Positions 57,667-64,000 of a DNA stretch of 64,000 bases are shown here, in pieces. The DNA comes from Enterococcus quebecensis (lineage in GTDB: Bacteria > Bacillota > Bacilli > Lactobacillales > Enterococcaceae). The notes below the pieces were generated by a model. The model made no database searches, was not told the origin of the DNA, and saw nothing but the letters and a program-made list of their open reading frames with translations. Every line of letters begins with the position of its first letter. Position 1 is the first letter of the stretch. The stretch spans positions 55,383 to 119,382 of the forward strand of contig NZ_MIKB01000018.1 of NCBI RefSeq assembly GCF_001730365.1, written 5' to 3'. Made by a program: the position numbers and the translations under genes.

Positions 57667-58293
57667 ATGAAAACAGATAAAGACAAGCTTCGAGTGCTAA
57701 ATAATTTAGTCGATCATTACGGCTATCAGCATTGGTGGGAAGATGAGAATCGTCTATCTGATTGGGTATCGATGATCCTGATTCAGCAAACAACCGAAAA
57801 AAACGCTCACAAAGCGTTGGGGAATTTGGAACCATATTTAACGGTGGAAAGCCTTCTGGAAATTGAATTGGAAACATTACAAGAACTGATTCGTCCGGCA
57901 GGTTTCTTCAAACAAAAAAGCAATTATATTAAAGCATTGATCGATTGGTTTATCTCTCACGACAGTGATTTTGATAAATTTCACACATACTCTACGGATG
58001 AACTTAGAAAAGAACTTTTAACGATTAAAGGTGTAGGCTCAGAAACAGCAGATGCGATGTTACTTTATATTTTTGAACGAAATGTGTTTATCGCTGATCA
58101 ATACGCAATTCACTTGTTTAATCGCTTAGGTTTTGGTCCATATAAGACCTATGAAGAAATGCGTAAGGATTTTATTCATTTGACCGAATCAATCCCCCAT
58201 AAATTATGTAAAGAATGGCATGCAGTCATCGATGTTCATGGAAAGCATTTTAATAAAGACAAGACCATGGATGAAACATTTTTAAACTCCTAA
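57667..58293 (+). CDS. HhH-GPD family DNA glycosylase-like protein without Fe-S cysteines
   Basis: 208 residues with the HhH-GPD fold: LLTIKGVGSETADAMLLYIF (hairpin-helix region, about 117-136) and VFIADQYAIHLFNRLG with the catalytic-type Asp. The Lys used by Endo III in GVGRKTA is Glu here, so AP-lyase activity is less likely and a monofunctional glycosylase is possible. The C-terminal 4Fe-4S cysteines of Nth/MutY are absent: one Cys only. AGGAGGGG precedes the ATG. Lesion specificity unknown. Confidence 0.8.
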   Translation: MKTDKDKLRVLNNLVDHYGYQHWWEDENRLSDWVSMILIQQTTEKNAHKALGNLEPYLTVESLLEIELETLQELIRPAGFFKQKSNYIKALIDWFISHDSDFDKFHTYSTDELRKELLTIKGVGSETADAMLLYIFERNVFIADQYAIHLFNRLGFGPYKTYEEMRKDFIHLTESIPHKLCKEWHAVIDVHGKHFNKDKTMDETFLNS

Positions 58294-58456
58294 ATAAGAT
58301 TTCACTCCATTGACATGGCTCTTCTGCTAGTTTTTATTGTCTGCATTATCCAGATGATTTTCATTAGAAAATAAAACTAAAAATTTCTTTTATTTTATGT
58401 TTAATCTTCATTTAAGTTTCAGGGCGTAGACTTTCTCTATATCGGAGGATGATGTC

Positions 58457-59302
58457 ATGAAGAATGATAAAAACATAAAAAGAAAGCTTCCTAAAATACT
58501 TTTGATTGGAGGTGTTGCTTTAATGCTCTTTCTTTTATTCCAAAAAAGCCTAACTGCATTTGCTGAAAAATTTACGCCAACGAGTGGACCGGTGGAAATT
58601 CAAACGCCAACGATTTTTGTTCCAGGAACTAATGGAACTGTGAACCGTTTCAATGGCTTGATCAAGGCATTAGATCCTAAATCTGATGTGCTAAAAGTCA
58701 CTGTAGCAACCGATGGCAGTGTATCATCTAAAGGAAAGCTAAAGAGTACAACGGAGCATCCTACCATCGTGATTGCGTTTCAAGATAGTAGTAATGAAAC
58801 CTTATCCCTTCAAGGAAAATGGTATCAACTAGCGCTGAGTTATATTCAAAGAAAATACTCGTTTGACACGTATAATTATCTAGGTCATTCCAATGGTGGA
58901 TTAGTGATCACATCTTATCTGGAAGAATTTCAACAAGTCGAAGATCCAAAATTAAACAAATTGATAACTCTAGGTACACCCTACAATGACACATCAAAAA
59001 AATACAATGAAGCAGTTACTACTTTTACACAAGTGAAAGAAACTAGCGATCTGCTTCAAGGGTACATAGAAAATCGGGGGAATATTCAAAGTTCCATTAA
59101 GATGTTGAATATCGCAGGAGAAGTTGAAGAAACAGCTTCTGATAATACAGTACCCGTCCAAAGTGTTTTTTCTGGAAGATATATTTATCAGGATCAACTA
59201 GCCGATTATCAGGAAATACTGATTCAAGGTGAGGAGACCCGCCACAGTGAATTGGTGGAAAATCAGGAAGTTATTCGATTAATAAGAAATTTTTTCTGGT
59301 AG
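58457..59302 (+). CDS. DUF915 family membrane-anchored alpha/beta hydrolase
   Basis: 281 residues: a membrane anchor (about 12-30) and an extracellular hydrolase domain. The nucleophile elbow is GHSNGG with Ser145, the acid probably Asp in SDNTVPVQS and the His in ETRHSELVEN. TIFVPGTNGT near residue 52 supplies the oxyanion region. These features match DUF915 cell-surface hydrolases. Substrate unknown. GGAGGATG precedes the ATG. Single gene. Confidence 0.85.
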   Translation: MKNDKNIKRKLPKILLIGGVALMLFLLFQKSLTAFAEKFTPTSGPVEIQTPTIFVPGTNGTVNRFNGLIKALDPKSDVLKVTVATDGSVSSKGKLKSTTEHPTIVIAFQDSSNETLSLQGKWYQLALSYIQRKYSFDTYNYLGHSNGGLVITSYLEEFQQVEDPKLNKLITLGTPYNDTSKKYNEAVTTFTQVKETSDLLQGYIENRGNIQSSIKMLNIAGEVEETASDNTVPVQSVFSGRYIYQDQLADYQEILIQGEETRHSELVENQEVIRLIRNFFW

Positions 59303-59450
59303 AATAAAGAAGATTACTCTTGTCTTATTTTCATTCCATCGTGTAAAATAGAGTAGATAAACAACAACTGATAATTTATTCGCGTTATTGAGAATGAGAG
59401 AGCTATTTTCTCAAAGAGAAGACGAATATAGCAAAAATAAAATGTCTAAA

Positions 59451-59482
59451 CTATAATAATTCTATTGACATAATAATTTTAA
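59451..59482 (+). promoter_or_regulatory. ahpC promoter region with two PerR-like boxes
   Basis: CTATAATAATTCTAT (59451-59465) and ACATAATAATTTTAA (59468-59482) each match the PerR consensus TTATAAT-N-ATTATAA with three mismatches. The second overlaps a TTGACA (59465-59470) that may be the -35. Confidence 0.5.
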
Positions 59483-59510
59483 ATTGATACGCTAAGAGTG
59501 TAGAAAAAAG

Positions 59511-59536
59511 GACTAGCTGTAAGGGCTAGTTTTTAA
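59511..59536 (+). promoter_or_regulatory. Hairpin with T run in the ahpC leader
   Basis: ACTAGC and GCTAGT pair around a short loop and are followed by TTTTT, just before the AGGAGG of ahpC. It resembles an attenuator or weak terminator. Confidence 0.5.
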
Positions 59537-59555
59537 AATTAGGAGGAATATTGAG

Positions 59556-60119
59556 ATGAACTTAATCAACACAAAATTATTAGACTTTGAATGTGACGCA
59601 TACCAAGATGGTGAATTTATCAAAGTGTCAACAGCAGACGTATTAGGTAAATGGAGTATTTTCTTCTTCTATCCAGCTGACTTTTCATTTGTTTGTCCAA
59701 CAGAATTAGGGGACATGCAAGATCACTACGATCACTTAAAAGAGTTGAATTGTGAAGTTTACTCAGTATCAGAAGATAGCCACTTTGTTCATAAAGCATG
59801 GGCAGACGCAACAGATACTATTGGTAAAATCAAATACCCAATGTTAGCTGATCCAAATGGAAAAATCGCTCGATTCTTCGGCGTATTAAACGAAGAGTTA
59901 GGTCAAGCTTACCGTGGTACATTTATCGTAAGTCCAGAAGGCGAAATCAAATCTTACGAAATCAACGATATGGGTATCGGCCGTAATGCAGATGAACTAG
60001 TTCGTAAATTAGAAGCATCTCAATTTGTTGCAAAACATGGCGATAAAGTTTGTCCTGCAAACTGGAAACCAGGCGAAGAAACAATCGCACCAAGTTTAGA
60101 CTTAGTTGGTAAAATCTAA
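59556..60119 (+). CDS. ahpC: Alkyl hydroperoxide reductase subunit C (peroxiredoxin)
   Basis: Reduces hydrogen peroxide and organic peroxides. 187 residues, typical 2-Cys AhpC/Prx1: peroxidatic Cys47 in FVCPTE and resolving Cys166 in VCPANW. AGGAGG precedes the ATG. Codon use is strongly biased, suggesting high expression. Its reductase is presumably the AhpF-like protein encoded next. Confidence 0.97.
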   Translation: MNLINTKLLDFECDAYQDGEFIKVSTADVLGKWSIFFFYPADFSFVCPTELGDMQDHYDHLKELNCEVYSVSEDSHFVHKAWADATDTIGKIKYPMLADPNGKIARFFGVLNEELGQAYRGTFIVSPEGEIKSYEINDMGIGRNADELVRKLEASQFVAKHGDKVCPANWKPGEETIAPSLDLVGKI

Positions 60120-60139
60120 ATAGATTAATAAACAGGCGT

Positions 60140-60170
60140 AAGACTTCCTTTTTTAGGGGAGTCTTTCTTA
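60140..60170 (+). terminator. Weak hairpin between ahpC and the AhpF-like gene
   Basis: AAGACTTCC pairs with GGGAGTCTT around an eight-base loop; the following T run is short, so partial read-through is likely. Confidence 0.6.
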
Positions 60171-60218
60171 AGATTTACAGCTCAAAAACAACGAATTGAA
60201 TAAAAGGAGAACGTATAT

Positions 60219-61907
60219 ATGAGTCAAGAAATTTATGATTTGATCGTGATCGGCGGCGGTTCAGCTGCGTTATCAGCAGGGATTTATGCAGGTCGTGCAA
60301 TGTTAGACACATTGATTATTGAAAAAGATAAAATCGGCGGACAAGTAACAACAACTTCTGAAATCGTGAACTATCCAGCAATCCGAGCAACAACTGGACC
60401 TGAACTGATGGAAGACATGCGTTTACAAGCATTAGATTTTGGTGTTGAGTTTACCACAGATGAGATTATTGACGTTGATTTAAGTCAAACAGTGAAAACA
60501 GTCAAATCTGCTACAAAAACTTATCAGGCGTATGCTGTAATCATCGCAACGGGTGCTTCCGCACGTAAAATTGGTTTCCCAGGAGAAGTTGAGTTTACTG
60601 GTCGTGGCATCGCGTATTGTTCAACATGTGATGGCGAATTTTTCCAAGGATTAGATATCTTTGTACTTGGGGGCGGCTATGCAGCGGCAGAAGAAGCGGT
60701 TTATTTAACTCGTTATGGTAAATCAGTAACAATGATCATTCGTGAACCTGATTTCACTTGTGCTAAATTAACAGCAGAAGCAGCCAAACAACATCCAGAT
60801 ATTAAAATCGTCTACAATACCGAAGTGAAAGAAATAACTGGGGATGATTTTGTTCGTAAAGCTGTTTTTGTCAACAACGAAACAGGGGAAGAAACAACTT
60901 ATGACGCACCAGAAGGTAGTACTTTTGGTATGTTTGTTTTTGCTGGTAACAAACCTAGTACTGAAATTTTTGAAGGCAAAGTCGAATTAGACCGCGGTTA
61001 TGTACCAACAAATGAAAATATGGAAACAAACGTCCCTGGTGTTTATGCAGCTGGAGATTTACGGATCAAAGAATTACGCCAAATCGTTACTGCTGTGGCA
61101 GATGGTGCGATCGCTGCAACCAATGCACAAAAATATATCACAGAAGAAAAAACAAAAGCTGGCTTGCCAATCGTCAATGAACGCATGGAAAAACGATTAG
61201 CTGAGCAACATGCAGCGAGCAAAAAGGAACAACCAAAAACAGAGAAGAAAGCAGTTAAAGCTACAAGTGGTAATAATACTTGGTTCCCTGACGCAATGAG
61301 AGAACAATTAGGCGGTATTTTTGGAAAACTTACGAAGAACGTTACATTACTTCAAGTGATGGATAGTAGTGAAGAGAAATCACTAGAACTGAACTCATTC
61401 TTAACTGAATTTGCTTCACTAAGTGATAAGATCTTGTTAGAATCGATCCAAAAAGGTGAGAAACCTGACTTAGAAACAAAATATGGCATTGATAAATTGC
61501 CAAGTGTTGTTGTTTTAAACGATCAAGGAGACTACACTGGAATCAAATTTAGTGGTATTCCAAGCGGACATGAGGTCAATTCAATCGTCTTGGCTGTTTA
61601 CAATGTGGGAAGCGCAGGACAACCAATTGAAGAACCTGTAGTCAACAAAATCAAAGAATTACCTAAAAAGAAAGTACAAATATTCGTTTCATTGACTTGT
61701 CATTATTGCCCAGATGTTGTGGCAGCATGCCAAAGAATTGCTTCTATCAACCATAATGTTGAAGCAGAAATGATTGATATCGGTGTCTTTCCAGAATTGA
61801 AAACAGAGAAGAAAATCATGAGCGTCCCAGCGATGATCATTGATGACAAGGAAATTGTTTTTGGTTCTAAAAATATGGATGAGATCGTTGAGATTTTAGA
61901 AAAATAA
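60219..61907 (+). CDS. AhpF-like flavoprotein: thioredoxin-reductase domain followed by thioredoxin-fold domain
   Basis: 562 residues. Residues 1 to about 310 are a thioredoxin-reductase module: FAD motif GGGSAALSAG, redox pair Cys134/Cys137 (CSTC), NAD(P)H motif GGGYAAAEEA and the final GVYAAGDLR. A Lys-rich linker (about 325-350) leads to a tandem thioredoxin-fold module like the AhpF N-terminal domain, with CHYC at Cys494/Cys497. This is the reverse of the E. coli AhpF domain order. It should pass electrons from NAD(P)H to AhpC. Similar proteins occur in lactic acid bacteria. AAAGGAG precedes the ATG. Confidence 0.88.
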   Translation: MSQEIYDLIVIGGGSAALSAGIYAGRAMLDTLIIEKDKIGGQVTTTSEIVNYPAIRATTGPELMEDMRLQALDFGVEFTTDEIIDVDLSQTVKTVKSATKTYQAYAVIIATGASARKIGFPGEVEFTGRGIAYCSTCDGEFFQGLDIFVLGGGYAAAEEAVYLTRYGKSVTMIIREPDFTCAKLTAEAAKQHPDIKIVYNTEVKEITGDDFVRKAVFVNNETGEETTYDAPEGSTFGMFVFAGNKPSTEIFEGKVELDRGYVPTNENMETNVPGVYAAGDLRIKELRQIVTAVADGAIAATNAQKYITEEKTKAGLPIVNERMEKRLAEQHAASKKEQPKTEKKAVKATSGNNTWFPDAMREQLGGIFGKLTKNVTLLQVMDSSEEKSLELNSFLTEFASLSDKILLESIQKGEKPDLETKYGIDKLPSVVVLNDQGDYTGIKFSGIPSGHEVNSIVLAVYNVGSAGQPIEEPVVNKIKELPKKKVQIFVSLTCHYCPDVVAACQRIASINHNVEAEMIDIGVFPELKTEKKIMSVPAMIIDDKEIVFGSKNMDEIVEILEK

Positions 61908-61919
61908 ATCCTTTATAAC

Positions 61920-61973
61920 AAAGAAAAGCCAAATCAAAAGAACAATCTGTTCTTGATTCGGCTTTTCTTTATT
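61920..61973. terminator. Bidirectional terminator after the AhpF-like gene
   Basis: AAAGAAAAGCC and GGCTTTTCTTT pair, with further pairing (AATCAA, AGAACA) toward a short loop; T run on + and matching A run for the convergent gene. Confidence 0.85.
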
Positions 61974-62502
61974 TTATCGTTACTAGTTTCTTTAACGGTT
62001 CTACACCAAAGTGTTTTTCTTGATACAACAAAATTTCAGCACATGCTCGACTATCTTCCAACGCATCATGGTGATTGTTCAATTGGATATCTAGATTCTC
62101 ACAAACCGTGTTCAGCTTGTGATTTTCCATCTCTGGAAATAACTTACGGCTCGTTTTAACTGTACATAGTGAAAGGTAATTTGGTTGATCAATTCCATAA
62201 TAATCTAAACAACCAGTTAAAACACCAGTGTCAAAAGGAGCATTGTGAGCGACAACTAAGCTATTCGGTTTAAAGCAACCTTGAATTTGCTTCCAAACGT
62301 CTGGAAACTTAGGAGCATCCGCTACATCTTCTGGTTTAATCCCGTGAACTTGAATGTTTTTCCAGAAAAAATCCGTTTCCGGTTTGATTAAGGAATAATA
62401 TTCATCAACGATTTTACTGTTTTCTACTTTTACTAACGCGACAGAACAGGCACTATGCTTGGCATAACTGGCTGTTTCAAAGTCTATGGAATAAAAATTC
62501 AT
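61969..62502 (-). CDS. DnaQ-like 3'-5' exonuclease
   Basis: 177 residues of the DEDD exonuclease family: Exo I FYSIDFETAS (residues 3-12), Exo II VAHNAPFDTGVL near 88, Exo III NNHHDALEDSRA near 145 (DEDDh type). No polymerase or BRCT domain is attached. Start ATG 62502 is nine bases after AAAGGG; ATG 62508 is possible. Probably a proofreading or RNA/DNA-trimming exonuclease. Confidence 0.88.
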   Translation of the reverse strand: MNFYSIDFETASYAKHSACSVALVKVENSKIVDEYYSLIKPETDFFWKNIQVHGIKPEDVADAPKFPDVWKQIQGCFKPNSLVVAHNAPFDTGVLTGCLDYYGIDQPNYLSLCTVKTSRKLFPEMENHKLNTVCENLDIQLNNHHDALEDSRACAEILLYQEKHFGVEPLKKLVTIK

Positions 62503-62607
62503 GTTCATTATCCCTTTCAATAAAAAATTAATTCATACATGCAGTATAACAAAATAAAAGACCTATAGTAAGTCTAATTCAAAAATATTAACACAAAATA
62601 AACAAAA

Positions 62608-62650
62608 AGAGAACGGGATAAAACTAAAAATCAGTTTTATCCCGTTCTCT
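62608..62650 (-). terminator. Terminator of exoA
   Basis: Perfect 18-base arms (62608-62625 and 62633-62650) around a seven-base loop; T run on the minus strand. Confidence 0.92.
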
Positions 62651-62692
62651 AAATTCAAATAAACATTAAACGATAAGTAGTATCGAATCTTT

Positions 62693-63451
62693 TTAAGTGA
62701 TCGTCAACTCAACTTCCACTGGACAATGATCACTACCTGTAATTTCAGTATGAATCTTAGCACTAGTCAAAGCCTCTTTCAAACCATCAGAAACGACAAA
62801 ATAGTCAATTCTCCATCCAGCATTATTTTTCCGAGCATTGAAACGATAACTCCACCAAGAATAAACGCCTTCTTGATCTGGATAGAAGTGACGGTATGTA
62901 TCAATAAAACCACTATCCAATAATTCTGTAAATTTTTGACGTTCTTCTGGTGTAAAACCAGCATTTTTTTGATTGGTTTTCCAGTTTTTTAAATCGATAT
63001 TTTGATGAGCTACATTTAAATCACCACAAAGTATCACGGGTTTTTCTTTACTTAACGCATTTAAATAGTCGCGAAAAGCATCTTCCCAAGTCATACGGTA
63101 ATCTAAACGTTTCAACTCATTTTGAGAATTAGGCGTATAGCAAGTAATCATAAAGAAGTTTGGATATTCTAATGTGATCAAACGCCCTTCTTGATCATGC
63201 TCTTCAAGTCCCATACCATAGCGCACACTTAGCGCTTCTTCTTTCGCAAAAATCGCTGTACCTGAATAGCCTTTTTTCTCAGCATAATTCCAGTATTGAT
63301 AATAACCAGGTAAGTCTAAATCAATTTGCCCTTCTTGTAATTTTGTTTCCTGCAAGCAGAAAAAATCTGCATCTAATTCATTAAAAACCTCCATAAAGTT
63401 CTTCTTAACAACAGCACGCAGGCCGTTGACATTCCATGATATACATTTCAT
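62693..63451 (-). CDS. exoA: Exodeoxyribonuclease III / AP endonuclease
   Basis: Cuts at abasic sites and trims 3' ends in base-excision repair. 252 residues of the EEP fold: SWNVNGLRA (residues 5-13), LQETKLQEGQ near 35, GDLNVAHQNIDL near 145, and SDHCPVEVEL at the end with the catalytic Asp-His. ATG 63451 is eight bases after GAGGGGAG; ATG 63457 is too close to it. Confidence 0.95.
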   Translation of the reverse strand: MKCISWNVNGLRAVVKKNFMEVFNELDADFFCLQETKLQEGQIDLDLPGYYQYWNYAEKKGYSGTAIFAKEEALSVRYGMGLEEHDQEGRLITLEYPNFFMITCYTPNSQNELKRLDYRMTWEDAFRDYLNALSKEKPVILCGDLNVAHQNIDLKNWKTNQKNAGFTPEERQKFTELLDSGFIDTYRHFYPDQEGVYSWWSYRFNARKNNAGWRIDYFVVSDGLKEALTSAKIHTEITGSDHCPVEVELTIT

Positions 63452-63457
63452 GTTCAT

Positions 63458-63860
63458 TACTCCCCTCTACAAAAGCTACTTATTTGATTTCGTCTATCTT
63501 AGTTTAACATAAGCAGTATTGAATGTATGGAAAGTTGTTTAGTTACTTTTTTCTTGTTGACAGATTCTGTAACTCTTTTTCATAATGAGTCTCTCCTTTT
63601 TCTGGAGTGCTGAATTTTGAGCTTCAGCAAGTAACACGAAAAACGGCTCCGATATGTAAAAAGAAAAATAACAGAAAAAAATCTCCTTTTATTGAGCAGA
63701 AAGTAGAAAATTGTAAACCATCAACTTATGTTTTTACGTTTTGTCGAGAAACGTATTGTAGAAGGTATCAAAAAATAAACACAATGAAAACGCAATTGTT
63801 TCTATATGTTTGTTTTGATATACGTTAAAAACGGAAATAAAGACAATAAGGAGAGAAAAT
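63458..63860. other. Intergenic region before the type VII effector gene
   Basis: About 400 bases. A possible promoter TTGACA - 18 - CATAAT lies near 63558-63587 on +, with no gene directly after it; the short frame at 63607-63828 has no ribosome site and unusual composition. A further -10-like ATATAC near 63817 may serve the gene at 63861. Confidence 0.4.
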
Positions 63861-64000
63861 ATGGGGATAAAAAGTAGTCTATCTGTAGCTGGGAGTGTAT
63901 CCACTTCTTTTAGCCAATCAGCCAATGCCTTAAACAACATAAAAGGATCAACGAACATTGCAACCAGAACCAACGTATCTGGCAATGGGAAAGCAAAAGA
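63861..64000 (+). CDS. Putative TIGR04197-type type VII secretion effector, 3'-truncated
   Basis: The frame starts with ATG after AAGGAGAG and runs off the window at 46 codons. It reads MGIKSSLSVAGSVSTSFSQS, then a Ser/Ala/Asn-rich stretch with SGNGKAK near residue 41. The pattern (IKSSLS.A, hydrophilic helix, VSGN.KA) resembles small WXG100-like TIGR04197 proteins that travel with LXG toxins and the type VII secretion system of enterococci. Only the N-terminal half is visible. Confidence 0.65.
   Translation, partial: MGIKSSLSVAGSVSTSFSQSANALNNIKGSTNIATRTNVSGNGKAK

Noticed and set aside
63607..63828. Short plus-strand frame after exoA
   Set aside because: Lys/Cys-rich with no ribosome site or family resemblance.
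63734..63985. Minus-strand 83-codon hydrophobic frame at the right end
   Set aside because: It is antisense to the type VII effector gene and has no ribosome site.

Overview
The window is one contiguous stretch of a low-GC Gram-positive chromosome, almost certainly an Enterococcus. The signs are a glpK-glpO-glpF set with alpha-glycerophosphate oxidase, a dltX-dltA-dltB-dltC-dltD operon, a Leloir operon with a type 2 GalT, WxL-domain and LPXTG surface proteins, a Mga-type regulator, an anaerobic ribonucleotide reductase, and an AhpC next to a thioredoxin-reductase-first AhpF-like flavoprotein. A non-faecalis species is an inference; the genus call is firm. No rRNA, tRNA, CRISPR array, complete insertion sequence or prophage was seen. 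Genes are dense and mostly housekeeping, with short accessory insertions between conserved blocks.

Layout. 1-3.9 kb: glycerol catabolism (glpK 3' part, glpO, glpF). 4.2-7 kb: a Na/phosphate cotransporter and an alpha/beta hydrolase. 7.2-10.1 kb: the Bacillus-like cluster of 5-formyl-THF cyclo-ligase, rhomboid protease, YqgQ, glucokinase and a Cys-less rhodanese. 10.4-12.4 kb: an FAD/NAD(P)-binding protein and a DUF3042 microprotein. 12.7-17.6 kb: galK-galE-galT-galR behind a promoter with operator-like dyads. 17.6-20.4 kb: a sortase-like surface protein divergent from a Mga-type regulator. 20.9-25.4 kb: dnaX-ebfC-recR, interrupted by an LPXTG Ser-rich protein. 25.4-30.4 kb: an O-methyltransferase and the tmk-darA-holB-ricT-yabA-rsmI cluster. 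30.6-32.2 kb: amtB-glnK. 32.3-35.9 kb: a lipoprotein, SOS-boxed dinB and a photolyase. 36-41.5 kb: nrdG and nrdD, each with paired NrdR boxes but separated by a secreted LRR/DUF5011 protein and a PhzF protein. 41.7-44.5 kb: a BceAB-type ABC transporter. 44.9-49.3 kb: the dlt operon. 49.5-54 kb: an M42 aminopeptidase, a frameshifted DUF975 gene and a large WxL surface protein. 54.1-59.3 kb: an MBL hydrolase, a lipoate ligase, PadR-DUF1048, a TrmR-like methyltransferase, an HhH-GPD protein and a DUF915 hydrolase. 59.5-61.9 kb: ahpC and the AhpF-like gene. 62-63.5 kb: a DnaQ-like exonuclease and ExoA. The window ends in the first codons of what looks like a TIGR04197-type small type VII secretion effector.

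How the genes fit together. GlpO makes hydrogen peroxide from glycerol 3-phosphate and AhpC/AhpF-like removes peroxide, the latter behind PerR-like sites. DNA maintenance genes recur (dnaX, recR, holB, yabA, dinB, photolyase, exoA, an HhH-GPD protein). The cell envelope is served by dlt D-alanylation, a BceAB-type transporter and several surface proteins. Visible regulatory sites (LexA, NrdR, PerR-like, GlnR-like, GalR-like dyads, a PadR-type dyad) give testable links to SOS, oxygen and dNTP status, peroxide, nitrogen and galactose.

No clearly new multi-gene system is complete here. The best leads are the sortase-like protein that keeps His and Cys but lacks the usual Arg, paired divergently with a Mga-type regulator; the shared leader repeat upstream of the Na/Pi transporter and galT; the accessory genes lodged inside the nrdD/nrdG and ebfC/recR neighbourhoods; and the type VII effector start at the right edge.
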